The notes: generated by a model not told the origin, from the letters alone. Positions 1-7,632 are shown, counted from the first letter of the stretch. The stretch: 64,000 nucleotides of DNA from Aquabacter sp040049275 (GCF_040049275.1 NZ_JBDZDT010000010.1:62001-126000), one strand, 5' to 3'. Numbers and translations are program-made.

Positions 1-89
1 GATTGCGCGAAGGCGCAGGCCGCAAAGCCAAGCAACCAGATCGCCGCCCCAAGCGCCCTGCCCAGCAGGGCCTCAAGACCGGTCTTCAT
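1..89 (-). CDS. Partial exported protein, N-terminal signal peptide only
   Basis: Only the first 29 codons lie in the window; the rest runs off the left edge. The start codon overlaps the stop of the preceding minus-strand gene in an ATGA arrangement, so the two are probably co-translated. The visible residues begin MKTGLEALLG, continue with a hydrophobic core (AIWLLGFAAC) and end in AFAQ, a good signal peptidase I site. The product should be periplasmic or outer membrane. The function cannot be read; a partner of the upstream sensor-like protein is plausible but is inference. Confidence 0.6.
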   Translation of the reverse strand, partial: MKTGLEALLGRALGAAIWLLGFAACAFAQ

Positions 90-1222
90 GGGGTGGTTCC
101 GGGCCGGCTTTTGCGCGACCTGATGCGCTCGTAGAGAGCGAGGATCTGGCTCATCTCCGCCGGATACGCGCCGGGATCCTCGATCGGCTCCGCCGGCTGC
201 CCGGCGGACAGCGCCGCAAAGCGGGTGTTGATGACCTTCAGCGGCTGGAGCAGAAAGCCGCGGATCACGATGACGATCATTCCCGACAGGATGACGATCG
301 CGATGATCGAGAAGCAGATCTGCCAGACCAGGGATTGGCCGGCTGCCGCCCTGGTGCCGTTGAAATTGCGGGCCGCCGCAATGACGCCGAGCGATTCACC
401 CGAGCCGTTCTTGAGCGGAATGAGCAATACGCCGTAGAAGTTGCCCTGATCTTCGCGGGTGTAGTGGGTCGGCGCGTTGACGGCGGCGATATCCGCTGCG
501 CCTACCAGACCCTGCATCAAGGTGGCGTTGGTGGCCGTGAACCGGATGAAGCGCCCGACCTGGTTCTGGTCGCCCAACTTCGCCGGGTCGATGCCCGCAG
601 CAAACTCGCGCAGGGAGGCTCCCTCCACGAACAAAGCGAGGTCCAGGCCATGTGCTGACTTCAGGGCGACCAGCAGCGGGGCAAAATCGATGCCGATTTC
701 GAAGCTGCCCAGCGCGTTGCCCGAGGGGTCACTGATCGGTGCGACACCGAAAATGGCCGGTCCGGAGCGTGCGATGGCAAATCCTTTGCGGGATGCGCGC
801 TCGCGGTTCACGGCAACGACGATTGGCCTGAAGCGGGTCAGGTCATCGCCGAACTTGCTGGGATCATTGAGCCTCAGGAACGAGGTCGCGGGTGGGACGT
901 GGAACTGGGCCTGATCGACCCCGTGCCGGGCCTTCTGCTTTGCGAACATCTCGCCGAATTCGGCCAGCAGCCCGGGCCGGTCGCGCGCCGCCATCAGACG
1001 CTTCGTCGCCGGCAGATCGGCCACCAGTTCGGCCCGTGCGAGCGCCTTGTTTTCAGCGCCGCGCAGCGCGTCATCGACGATGGACTGCATCAGCTCGAAC
1101 TGGCCCGTCTCCACCGTATTGGTGAGGCTGTTGAAAAGCCCGTACGACAGGACACCGAGCACGCTGATTACGACAACCACCGCCGCGATCAGCACGGCAG
1201 GCGCGTCACGCCCAAATCTCAT
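86..1222 (-). CDS. Membrane-anchored sensor-like protein with extracytoplasmic double-Cache-type domain
   Basis: 378 residues from MRFGRDAP. One membrane segment lies near residues 10-33 and a second near 310-335. Between them is about 275 residues that look like the periplasmic ligand-binding domain of chemoreceptors and sensor kinases (stretches such as GFAIARSGPAIFGVAPISD and GSFEIGIDF). After the second helix there is a short HAMP-like tail ending in KSRPGTTP, with no kinase, methyl-accepting or cyclase domain. The start was chosen because the hydrophobic helix begins straight after it; an upstream ATG at 1276 would add a polar extension. It overlaps the next gene by an ATGA. It looks like a receptor missing its output module, or one that signals through a partner. 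Confidence 0.6.
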   Translation of the reverse strand: MRFGRDAPAVLIAAVVVVISVLGVLSYGLFNSLTNTVETGQFELMQSIVDDALRGAENKALARAELVADLPATKRLMAARDRPGLLAEFGEMFAKQKARHGVDQAQFHVPPATSFLRLNDPSKFGDDLTRFRPIVVAVNRERASRKGFAIARSGPAIFGVAPISDPSGNALGSFEIGIDFAPLLVALKSAHGLDLALFVEGASLREFAAGIDPAKLGDQNQVGRFIRFTATNATLMQGLVGAADIAAVNAPTHYTREDQGNFYGVLLIPLKNGSGESLGVIAAARNFNGTRAAAGQSLVWQICFSIIAIVILSGMIVIVIRGFLLQPLKVINTRFAALSAGQPAEPIEDPGAYPAEMSQILALYERIRSRKSRPGTTP

Positions 1223-1393
1223 GGTAATGCCCCCAACCCCGCTTTCTCCACTAAGTGAAATCGGAACCGGGAACAATCGCTAATAACTTACCATTTGTGT
1301 GCCCGGCTCATGAATTAATCCCCGGCCAGGGGCCCTGTCCCTGAGGGGTGGAAACAAGCCAAGCCGGCTCTGCTTGCCCAGGGACAGACGCCT

Positions 1394-2245
1394 TCAGTTC
1401 GCCAGCACGATGCAGGCGCCCCCGGCCTTGTGGATGCGCCCGCACAAGGTGTTCGCCTCGGCCCGCGTCTGCGCCGGCAGGCGCACGCGGTAGAAGGCCC
1501 GTGGCCCGCGTCCGGCGATGCGCGTGCCGATGATCATGGGCTGGAGGTCGCCGAACACCTCGGCGAGGCGGCCGGCCGCGCGCTGATAGCCGGCGAGCGC
1601 CACGGTCTTGGAGAAGGCGCCCGCCACCTGCACGCCCCAGGGCGCGAAGTCCGGGCTCAGCGCCACGTCCACGGCCGGCGCGCCGCGCCGGAGTGCGGCC
1701 ACCACCTCGAGGCAGCGGGGCGGGTTCGGAACTGGCTCGGGGGAGGGCGGCTCGGGCGGGATGCGCCCCGCCTTCACCCAGTCCTCCGCGGTGCGGCCGG
1801 TGATGATGCGCACATAAGCGCGCGTCTCGCCCGGCAGGCCGGAGCGGCCGGCAAGGAAGCTCTCCACGCGGCCCGGCCCGGCATTATAGGCGGCGGCCGC
1901 GAGGCCGAGATTGCCGAACCGCTCGCGCAGGTCCTTCAGCAGGCGCGCGGCGGCGGGTAGGGCGGCCTCGGGATCGAACGGGTCCTTCAGGCCCCGCTCG
2001 GAGGCGGTGCCCGGCATGAATTGCGCGATGCCCTGCGCGCCCTTGGGGCTGACGATGCGCGGGCGGAACGAGCTTTCCTGCCAGATGAGGCGGGTGAGGA
2101 AGTCGGTGGGCAGGGATTGTGCGCGCGCCGCATCCTCGATGAGGCGGCACACCGCCTGCTCGACGCTTTCCCCGCCGGTCTGCGCCGCCACGGGCGCCGC
2201 GGCGGCAAACATCAAGAGCCACGCGAGAAGGATCGCGCGGCGCAT
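1394..2245 (-). CDS. Secreted lytic transglycosylase (SLT domain)
   Basis: 283 residues. Residues 1-21 form a signal peptide ending PVAAQ. The SLT fold follows at about 30-150: IWQESSFRP with the likely catalytic Glu57, then SPKGAQGIAQFMPGTA, and AAYNAGPGRV further on. These are the standard lytic transglycosylase motifs, cleaving the MurNAc-GlcNAc bond of peptidoglycan in the periplasm. The C-terminal third (about 205-283), ending CGRIHKAGGACIVLAN, resembles a SPOR-type peptidoglycan-binding domain. It lies 3 bp downstream of the protease gene on the same strand, so the two are probably one transcript. The neighbouring phage-like genes are on the opposite strand, so a role with them is not shown. 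Confidence 0.85.
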   Translation of the reverse strand: MRRAILLAWLLMFAAAAPVAAQTGGESVEQAVCRLIEDAARAQSLPTDFLTRLIWQESSFRPRIVSPKGAQGIAQFMPGTASERGLKDPFDPEAALPAAARLLKDLRERFGNLGLAAAAYNAGPGRVESFLAGRSGLPGETRAYVRIITGRTAEDWVKAGRIPPEPPSPEPVPNPPRCLEVVAALRRGAPAVDVALSPDFAPWGVQVAGAFSKTVALAGYQRAAGRLAEVFGDLQPMIIGTRIAGRGPRAFYRVRLPAQTRAEANTLCGRIHKAGGACIVLAN

Positions 2246-2248
2246 CGC

Positions 2249-3022
2249 CTAGTCCCCGACCGGGCTGCCGAGGCTGCGGGCGGTGGCGATGATCCAGCCC
2301 CGCTGCAGGCCCACCAGCGTGATGCCCGTGACCCCGCCGCAGCCGCGCGCGCCGTTGGGCGCCGTGACCCAGCCGATGACGCCGGAGACCACATTGCCCT
2401 CGAAGGCCGGGCCCCCGCTGTCGCCGGTGCAGGCGCCGGCCAGCATGGCCCCGCCGCCCTCGGCCGGGGAGAGGCGGGTCATGATGCCGCCGGTATTGCC
2501 CACCGAGGCGAGCGGGACGGCCCGCAGGGTGCCTGCGGTCTTCTCCGCCCCGTCCGCCGTCATGCCGTAGCCGGCAATGAGGAAGGACGCCCCACGCGCC
2601 GGCAGGCCATTATTGGCGGCGAGGGTGGCCGGGACGAAGCGCGCGGGCAGGGGCTCGGCGAGCTTGACGAGCGCGAGGTCCGGCGTCGGGCGCCGGGTGC
2701 GGAACTGCTCGGCGTCGAAGCCGGGATTGAGCGCGACCCGCAGCGCCGGGATGAGCTGCGGCGCGCCGCCGCCCACCAGCGCCACCGCATAATCGGCCTT
2801 GGGGCCGACGCAGTGCGCGGCGGTGAGGATGAGGTCGCGCGCCAGCACCGTGCCGGTGCAGGAGGCGCCGCGCGTGGAGACGATCATCACCGTGCGCGCG
2901 GCCACATCCGCCGGCGCCGGCCCGCCGCCGACGATGGCGAAGGCCGGGGCTGCGGGCAGGAGGGCGGTGGCGACCAGTGCCGCAGCGGCACGCCGGAGGC
3001 GGGAGAAGGACAAGCGGTTCAT
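2249..3022 (-). CDS. Secreted trypsin-like serine protease (S1 family)
   Basis: 257 residues from MNRLSFSRLRR. The signal peptide ends PAFA and is followed directly by IVGGG, so signal peptide cleavage alone would create the Ile N-terminus that normally appears only when a trypsin zymogen is activated. The triad is visible: His70 in LTAAHC, Asp115 in TPDLALVKL, Ser202 in CTGDSGGP. A longer reading frame from 3133 exists, but its extra residues are basic, low-complexity and overlap repeat DNA. It precedes the lytic transglycosylase by 3 bp. Likely periplasmic or secreted; substrate unknown. Confidence 0.85.
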   Translation of the reverse strand: MNRLSFSRLRRAAAALVATALLPAAPAFAIVGGGPAPADVAARTVMIVSTRGASCTGTVLARDLILTAAHCVGPKADYAVALVGGGAPQLIPALRVALNPGFDAEQFRTRRPTPDLALVKLAEPLPARFVPATLAANNGLPARGASFLIAGYGMTADGAEKTAGTLRAVPLASVGNTGGIMTRLSPAEGGGAMLAGACTGDSGGPAFEGNVVSGVIGWVTAPNGARGCGGVTGITLVGLQRGWIIATARSLGSPVGD

Positions 3023-3130
3023 CACTTGCTTTCTGGCGCGGGCGGGCGGCGGCGTCAATTCGAGACCTTTTCTCCTCCCCTTGCGGGACCGTTTGAGTAC
3101 TCGCCAAACGACCCGGATGGCTGAGTTTCT

Positions 3131-3250
3131 CACCTCTCCCCGAGGGGGAGAGGTCGGCTGCGTAGCAGCCGGGTGAGGGGGCTCCGGCGGTTCAGGACTT
3201 GAGAGAGTGGTTCCCCCTCACCCCAACCCTCTCCCCACTGGGGAGAGGGG
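3131..3250. repeat. CTCTCCCC-type dispersed palindromic repeat, copy 1
   Basis: About 120 bp with two hairpin-forming parts: CCTCTCCCCGAGGGGGAGAGG, then GGCTGC-GTA-GCAGCC, and at the far end CCTCTCCCC-ACT-GGGGAGAGG. A copy differing at roughly one position in ten by eye lies at 8320-8439 in the same orientation, and a more diverged one at 17741-17839. It sits between the divergent protease gene and the first tail gene. It is probably a structured intergenic repeat with transcript-ending or mRNA-stabilising effect; no transposase is present. Confidence 0.8.
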
Positions 3251-3291
3251 GCCGCCCGTCGGACCTGCGACATCCACCTTGCGGAGACCCC

Positions 3292-3852
3292 ATGCCCCTC
3301 CTCCTCACAGGCCCCGAAGCGGAGCCTTTGACCCTTGCCGACCTGAAAGCCTTCCTCCGCGTGACCCACGACGAGGAGGACATCGTGCTCTCAACCCTCC
3401 TCACGGCGGCGCGGCAGATGGTGGAGAGCGCGGCCTCGCGCATCCTCCTCACCCAGACTTGGCGCGTCGCGCGCGATGGGTGGCCGCCCTCCGGCCTCAT
3501 CCTCGCGCCCCTGGCGCCGGTGGCCGAGATCCCCGCAGCGCGGCTGCGCCACCAGGACGGGAGCGAGACGGCGCTGCCGCTCGACCTCTTCACCCTGCGC
3601 GGCGACCGCACGCCGGCGGTGATCGCCTTCGACCGCGCCCGCGCACCGGCGCCGAGCCGGACGCTCGGGGGCATCGAGCTGGACCTTGTGCTAGGCTACG
3701 GGGCGGCGGCCGATGTGCCCGCCGATCTCGTGCAGGCGGTGCGGCTGCTGGCGGGACATCTTTATGAGCGGCGCGACGAAGCGGGTGAAGCCGGGCTGCT
3801 GTCGGAGGGCGTCGCCGCCCTGCTGAAGCCCTACCGCACGGTGCGCCTGTGA
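3292..3852 (+). CDS. Phage/GTA head-tail adaptor (phiE125 gp8 family, GTA g6-like)
   Basis: 186 residues. The N-terminus LTLADLKAFLRVTHDEEDIVLSTLLTAARQ is characteristic of head-tail connector proteins of the gp6/phiE125 gp8 family, and the C-terminal helix VQAVRLLAGHLYERRDEAG fits as well. In a GTA particle this protein docks on the portal ring and starts the neck. ATG at 3292 was chosen because GCGGAGACC lies just upstream and the family motif begins within 15 residues; a longer frame reads into the repeat. It is the first gene of the tail cluster and overlaps the next gene. Portal and capsid genes, which normally precede it, are absent. Confidence 0.85.
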   Translation: MPLLLTGPEAEPLTLADLKAFLRVTHDEEDIVLSTLLTAARQMVESAASRILLTQTWRVARDGWPPSGLILAPLAPVAEIPAARLRHQDGSETALPLDLFTLRGDRTPAVIAFDRARAPAPSRTLGGIELDLVLGYGAAADVPADLVQAVRLLAGHLYERRDEAGEAGLLSEGVAALLKPYRTVRL

Positions 3853-4169
3853 CCGCGGCCGCGCTGCGCCATCCGCTCCAGCACCAGACGGGCGTCGACC
3901 TGCCGGACGGCATGGGCGGCATCTCCCGCACCTGGCTCACGGTGGACCGCCTCTGGGGCGCCATCGAGACCCTGTCCGCCGCCCCCTCGCTGTCAGAGGA
4001 GCGGCCCATTGCGACGCTCGCCCACCGGATCACCGTGCGGGCGCCCAACACGTTGGCGCCGGGCGACCGGCTGGTGATGGGCACGCGCGTCTTCCACGTG
4101 CAGGCGGTGGCCGACCCGGACGGGCGCGGCCGCTTCAGCCGCTGCCGCTGTCAGGAGGAGCAGGCATGA
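3849..4169 (+). CDS. Phage/GTA head closure (stopper) protein, g7-like
   Basis: 106 residues with a GTG start that overlaps the upstream TGA, indicating translational coupling. The family signature of head-tail joining proteins (SPP1 gp16 type) is visible: DGMGGISRTWLTVDRLWGAIE near the start, RITVRAPNTLAPGDRLVMGTRVFHVQAVADPDGRGRF in mid-protein, and a Cys-containing end. In GTA particles this protein closes the neck below the adaptor. It sits exactly where g7 lies in the Rhodobacter capsulatus GTA order. Confidence 0.8.
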   Translation: MTAAALRHPLQHQTGVDLPDGMGGISRTWLTVDRLWGAIETLSAAPSLSEERPIATLAHRITVRAPNTLAPGDRLVMGTRVFHVQAVADPDGRGRFSRCRCQEEQA

Positions 4170-4447
4170 TCGTGACCACCCGCATCACCGGCATCGAGGG
4201 GCTCGCCCAGCGCCTGGACGCTGCGCTCGCGCCGCGCCTCGCGTCGGACGCCGTGGACGCGGCCGCCTCGGCCCTCGCGGCGGAGGCGGCGCGCGCGGGC
4301 GTCTCCGTCGATAGGGCCGGGCAGGGGGCGACGCGCCGGGTCGGCAGCGCCGATCCCGAGGCCGTGGCGCGCGAGACCGGCACGCTGACGCTTCCCCCCG
4401 CGCCCTGGCTCGCGCCGGCGCTCGCCGCGCTGAGGCGGCGGGCATGA
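4166..4447 (+). CDS. Phage HK97 gp10-like tail-joining protein, short
   Basis: 93 residues, ATGA overlap at both ends. The sequence begins MIVTTRITGIEGLAQRLDAAL and has an Ala-rich helix followed by TRRVGSADPEAVARETGTL and PWLAPALAAL, a pattern I associate with small HK97 gp10-type proteins in GTA-like clusters. The assignment rests on position (between the stopper and the DUF3168 gene) and on that pattern. It is shorter than typical HK97 gp10. In the classical Rhodobacter cluster no separate gene is described in this slot, so it may be a rhizobial addition. Confidence 0.55.
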   Translation: MIVTTRITGIEGLAQRLDAALAPRLASDAVDAAASALAAEAARAGVSVDRAGQGATRRVGSADPEAVARETGTLTLPPAPWLAPALAALRRRA

Positions 4448-4848
4448 GCGCGGCTTTGGCTCTGCGGCAGGCGCTCCATGACCGCCTCGTTTCCGACGCG
4501 CCGCTCGCTGCCCTGCTGGGCGGCGCGCGCATCCACGACACGCCGCCCTCCACGGCCGAATTTCCCTTCGTGACCCTCGGCGAGGCCTTGGTGGCCGACT
4601 GGTCCACTGCCACCGAGGGAGGTACCGAGCAGAGCCTCACGCTGCATGCCTGGTCCCGCGCCGGGGGACGGCGCGAGGCCTTCGCCATCGCCGCCGCCGT
4701 GCAGCAGGCGCTGCACGATGCGCCGCTGGCGCTGGACGGCCACCGTCTCGCGAACCTGCGCGCCACCACCGCCGAGGTGCGGCGCGAGGGCGACGGACGC
4801 ACCTTCCACGCCCTCATGCGCTTCCGCGCCGTGACCGAGCCCGCCTGA
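4444..4848 (+). CDS. Tail terminator protein, DUF3168 (GTA g8-like)
   Basis: 134 residues, overlapping the previous gene by ATGA. Typical DUF3168 features are the opening helix ALRQALHDRLVSDAPLAALLG, the segment RIHDTPPSTAEFPFVTLGEA, and the later HAWSRAGGRREAFAIAAAVQQALHD with LDGHRLANLR. These proteins cap the tail tube and stop its polymerisation at the neck. Followed by a 104-bp gap before the tail tube gene. Confidence 0.85.
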   Translation: MSAALALRQALHDRLVSDAPLAALLGGARIHDTPPSTAEFPFVTLGEALVADWSTATEGGTEQSLTLHAWSRAGGRREAFAIAAAVQQALHDAPLALDGHRLANLRATTAEVRREGDGRTFHALMRFRAVTEPA

Positions 4849-4952
4849 TCTCACCCATGGCCGAGGCCATGGGGAAGCCCGCGCGGCGCCTGAGCGAAAC
4901 CCACTCGCGATCGGTCGGAGACCGATCGCGTTGGTCACAGACAAAGGAGAGA

Positions 4953-5363
4953 ATGATGGCCGCGCAGAAGGGCAAGGACCTGCTGCTGAAGATCCATGAC
5001 GGGGTGTCCTACGTGACGGTGGCTGGCCTGCGCTCGCGCCGCCTCGCCTTCAATGCGCAAGGCGTGGACGTGACCCATGCGGATTCCGCCGGCCGCTGGC
5101 GCGAGCTGCTCGCCGGTGCGGGGCTGAAGCGGGCGAGCATCGCCGGCTCCGGCGTGTTCAAGGACGCGACCTCCGATGCGATGGTGCGCGCGGCCTTCTT
5201 CGACGGGGCGCTGAAGGACTGCCAGGTGCTGATTCCTGATTTCGGGACGGTGACCGGCCCGTTCCAGGTGACCGGCCTCGACATTGGCGGCGACCATGAC
5301 CGCGAGGTGACCTTCGACCTGACGCTGGAAAGCGCTGGGGAGCTGACCTTCGCGGTACTGTGA
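4953..5363 (+). CDS. Major tail (tube) protein, TP901-1 type, GTA g9-like
   Basis: 136 residues. The start MMAAQKGKDLLLKI is preceded by AAAGGAGAGA, an excellent ribosome site; an upstream in-frame ATG at 4857 would add a non-conserved stretch. The body (GLRSRRLAFNAQGVDVTHADSAGRWRELL and later DYREVTF-like EVTFDLTLESAGE) matches tail tube proteins of siphoviruses and GTAs, which stack as hexamer rings. The strong, separate ribosome site fits the high copy number needed for this protein compared with its overlapping neighbours. Confidence 0.87.
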   Translation: MMAAQKGKDLLLKIHDGVSYVTVAGLRSRRLAFNAQGVDVTHADSAGRWRELLAGAGLKRASIAGSGVFKDATSDAMVRAAFFDGALKDCQVLIPDFGTVTGPFQVTGLDIGGDHDREVTFDLTLESAGELTFAVL

Positions 5364-5384
5364 GGCCGCGTTCTCCTCCAGGCC

Positions 5385-5535
5385 GTCATGCCCGGGCTTG
5401 TCCCGAAGTCGGATGTTTCCGACTTCGGCTTCAAAAGTGTGAAAGTCGGCAACAGCCGACTTTCATTGCATCCACGTCCCTCCCTTAAGCACCAGCGGAG
5501 CCCCGTGGATGGCCGGGACAAGCCCGGCCATGACG
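5385..5535. repeat. CGTCATGCCCGGGCTTG-type palindromic repeat, copy 1
   Basis: The ends form an inverted repeat: CGTCATGCCCGGGCTTGTCCC on the left and GGGACAAGCCCGGCCATGACG on the right, with an inner hairpin AGTCGG...CCGACT. A second copy lies at 9898-9992 and a shorter third at 35744-35773. This type of intergenic palindrome is widespread in Hyphomicrobiales. Here it lies between the tail tube gene and the g10-like gene and could form an RNA hairpin that lowers read-through. Confidence 0.75.
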
Positions 5536-5580
5536 ATTGGACCTGGGACCGCAGCCGTTCTTCAACATAAGGAGACCCCC

Positions 5581-5925
5581 ATGCCCAATCCCCGGCGCGG
5601 CGAAGTGGAGGCCGTCCTTGACGGCCATCCCCGCACCCTCGTCCTCACCCTCGGCGCGCTGGCAGAACTTGAGGCAGCCTTCGGCGCCGCCGACCTGATG
5701 GCGCTGGCGGAGCGCCTCGGCGAGGGCCGGCTCGCGGCGCGCGATGCGATGCGCATCATCGCGGCGGGGCTGCGCGGGGCGGGGGAGAACATCACGGAGG
5801 ACGAGGTCGCCGCCTTGCGCGTGGAGGACGGTGCGGTGGGCTGCGTGCGCCTCGTCAATGCGCTGCTCGCCGCCACCTTCGGCCTGCGGGAGGCGCCGCG
5901 CCCTCAGGAGCCGCAGCAGGCGTGA
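5581..5925 (+). CDS. GTA g10 family protein (tail assembly chaperone-like)
   Basis: 114 residues. The opening NPRRGEVEAVLDGHPRTLVLTLGALAELEAAFGAADLMALAERL is the hallmark of the GTA_gp10 family. ATG at 5581 follows AAGGAGACCCCC. Its stop overlaps the GTG of the next gene. In the Rhodobacter order it follows the tube gene and precedes a small DUF2376-type protein, as here. The two genes are believed to occupy the place of tail assembly chaperones, acting on the tape measure protein before tail polymerisation. That role is family knowledge, not visible in sequence. Confidence 0.87.
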   Translation: MPNPRRGEVEAVLDGHPRTLVLTLGALAELEAAFGAADLMALAERLGEGRLAARDAMRIIAAGLRGAGENITEDEVAALRVEDGAVGCVRLVNALLAATFGLREAPRPQEPQQA

Positions 5926-6140
5926 CACAGCCGGCGCGGCCGCGTGCGGAGCCTTTCCCCTGGGATGAGGCCATGCATGCCGGCCTCGGCCTCCTGCGGC
6001 TTCCCCCGGACCAGTTCTGGCGCATGACACCGCGCGAGCTCGCCGCCGCGCTCGGCATTCTCGCGCGCGCATCCGCGCAGCTCGACCGGGCCGCGCTCGA
6101 GGATCTGATGCTGCGCTTTCCGGATGCATCAACAGTATAA
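5922..6140 (+). CDS. GTA rcc01693-type small protein (phage tail assembly chaperone, DUF2376)
   Basis: 72 residues from a GTG that overlaps the preceding stop. The core FPWDEAMHAGLGLLRLPPDQFWRMTPRELAAAL is the signature of this family: an early FPWDEAM followed by FW.MTPREL. It ends 12 bp before the tape measure gene. By position and pattern it is the g10.1 equivalent. Confidence 0.87.
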   Translation: MTQPARPRAEPFPWDEAMHAGLGLLRLPPDQFWRMTPRELAAALGILARASAQLDRAALEDLMLRFPDASTV

Positions 6141-6152
6141 AAAGGAGACGTC

Positions 6153-6743
6153 ATGGCCGCGCTCGATGCCCCCATCGACAGCGTCTCGGTGGCGATCGCC
6201 GCCGATACCCGCGCCTTCCGCGCGGAGCTCGCGAACACCGAACGGCTGGCGCGGGGCTTCGCCTCGACTTTGGCCGATGCCTTCACCGGCGTCGCGGTGC
6301 GCGGCAAGGATGTGGACGACGTGGTGGAGGGTATCGGCCAGCGCTTCTCGAACCTTGCCCTCAACCTCGCCTTGAAGCCGGTGGAGCAGGGCATTGCGGG
6401 CGCGTTTTCCAGCGTGCTTGGCATCTCGCCTTTCGCCAAAGGCGGGGTGATTGCCGAGGGAGCCGTGCGGCCTTTCGCGAAGGGCGGCGTGGTGGCGGCG
6501 CCCACCTATTTTCCCCTCGCCGGCGGCGCCGGCCTCATGGGCGAGAAGGGGGCCGAGGCGATCCTGCCTCTGGCGCGCGGCGCGGACGGTGCGCTGGGCG
6601 TGCGCATGGAGGGGAGCGGGGGGCCGCACGCCTCCGTGGTGGTGAATGTCAGCACGCCCGATGCGGGCGCCTTCCGCCGCTCCGACGTCTATCTGTCGGG
6701 GCTGGTGGCGCGGGCCGTGGCGCGGGGCCAGAGGGGGGTGTGA
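6153..6743 (+). CDS. Tail tape measure-like protein, short, GTA g11-like
   Basis: 196 residues behind AAAAGGAGACGTC. It opens with DSVSVAIAADTRAFRAELANTERLARGFASTLADAFTG, the typical beginning of GTA tape measure proteins, and contains the Gly/Lys turn segment SPFAKGGVIAEGAVRPFAKGGVVAAPTYFPL followed by GLMGEKGAEAILPLARG, shared by lambda-type tape measures. Tape measure length sets tail length, so this predicts a short tail, as in known GTAs. After it the cluster is interrupted for about 890 bp by an antisense gene before the distal tail gene resumes. Confidence 0.85.
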   Translation: MAALDAPIDSVSVAIAADTRAFRAELANTERLARGFASTLADAFTGVAVRGKDVDDVVEGIGQRFSNLALNLALKPVEQGIAGAFSSVLGISPFAKGGVIAEGAVRPFAKGGVVAAPTYFPLAGGAGLMGEKGAEAILPLARGADGALGVRMEGSGGPHASVVVNVSTPDAGAFRRSDVYLSGLVARAVARGQRGV

Positions 6744-6927
6744 ACGGCCCCTTGGCGCACGCGCGGCGCAGCCTGGAAAAGGCCGCGCGCCGCGCGTCAA
6801 AAAAGGGGGTGTCACCGGGGTGAAAGCGGCGTGAACAAACGCGCCGCGAGGGGTGGAAGAGGGGCTTCGGAGAGCGGACAACCCCTCGCCTTTGCGCCTT
6901 CGGGCGCAAAGTAGTTCCAAAGTAACC

Positions 6928-7030
6928 CCGCACCGCCCATTCCGGTGCGGAAATTCGGCCGGAGGAAGCTCCTCCGGCACCGCATGAGGACCCGGTCTTC
7001 CGGGTCCGCCGGCAGGCCCGCGCGGGCCTG
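6928..7030. repeat. Run of four consecutive hairpins
   Basis: Four separate inverted repeats follow each other within 103 bp: CCGCACCG/CGGTGCGG at 6928-6950, CCGGAGGAAGCTCCTCCGG at 6959-6977, GACCCGGTCTTCCGGGTC at 6989-7006 and CAGGCCCGCGCGGGCCTG at 7013-7030. They lie just downstream of the histone-like gene on the minus strand and between two tail genes on the plus strand. One hairpin would be an ordinary terminator; four unrelated ones in a row are unusual. Apart from this the 6744-7038 gap shows no gene I can support. Confidence 0.75.
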
Positions 7031-7038
7031 CGCGAACA

Positions 7039-7524
7039 TCACTTCTTGGCGGGCGCCTTCGCCTTGGCGGGGGCCTTCGCAGCGGCGGGCTTCGCCGCAG
7101 CCTTTGCAGCCGGCTTGGCGGCAGCCTTGGGGGCGGCAGCGGGCTTCGCAGCGGCAGCCTTCGGGGCAGCGGCCGGCTTGGCAGCAGCCTTGGGGGCCGC
7201 GGCGGCCTTCGGGGCGGCAGCCGGCTTGGCCGCAGCCTTCGGGGCAGCAGCAGGCTTGGCAGCGGCCTTGGCGGGCGCCTTGGCAGCGGTCTTCGCCGGA
7301 GCCTTCGCAGCAACCTTGGCGGGGGCCTTTGCAGGCGCCTTCGCAGGAGCGGCTTCGACCTTCTTCTCGGGGGCCTTGGCGGCCGTCTTGGCCGGGGCCT
7401 TCGCGGCGGTCTTCGTCGCAGTCTTGGGTGCCGCGGCCGCGGGCTTCGCGGGGGCCTTGGCAGCCGCTTTCGCGGGCGCTTTGGCGGGGGCGGCGGCGGG
7501 CTTCTTCTCGGGCTTCGTGGCCAT
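7039..7524 (-). CDS. Histone H1-like Lys/Ala/Pro-rich protein
   Basis: 161 residues made almost wholly of Ala, Lys and Pro in repeats such as KAPAKAAAKAPAK and AAAKPAAAPKA, beginning MATKPEKKPAAAP and ending AKAKAPAKK. This is the composition of bacterial histone H1-like proteins and of the tail of AlgP, which bind DNA through charge. No globular domain is visible. A GGAG lies 8-10 bases before the start. It sits antisense inside the tail gene cluster, between the tape measure and distal tail genes. The repeat body makes length variation between strains likely. A nucleoid role is the simplest reading; a link to DNA in GTA particles is speculation. Confidence 0.75.
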   Translation of the reverse strand: MATKPEKKPAAAPAKAPAKAAAKAPAKPAAAAPKTATKTAAKAPAKTAAKAPEKKVEAAPAKAPAKAPAKVAAKAPAKTAAKAPAKAAAKPAAAPKAAAKPAAAPKAAAAPKAAAKPAAAPKAAAAKPAAAPKAAAKPAAKAAAKPAAAKAPAKAKAPAKK

Positions 7525-7632
7525 GCTTTGGCTCCATCCTCGATGAGGAGATGGAAGTCAAAGCGCGCGGGTAAACTATGTCAAGCCGGCGGATATTGAA
7601 AAACGCTCAGAATTGGCAGGAGAGTAAAGAAT

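Noticed and set aside
7046..7546. Plus-strand frame with Gly-Ala-Phe-Ala repeats opposite the histone-like gene
   Set aside because: It is the reverse reading of Lys/Ala/Pro codon repeats; no ribosome site, and the minus-strand reading has a plausible start and composition.
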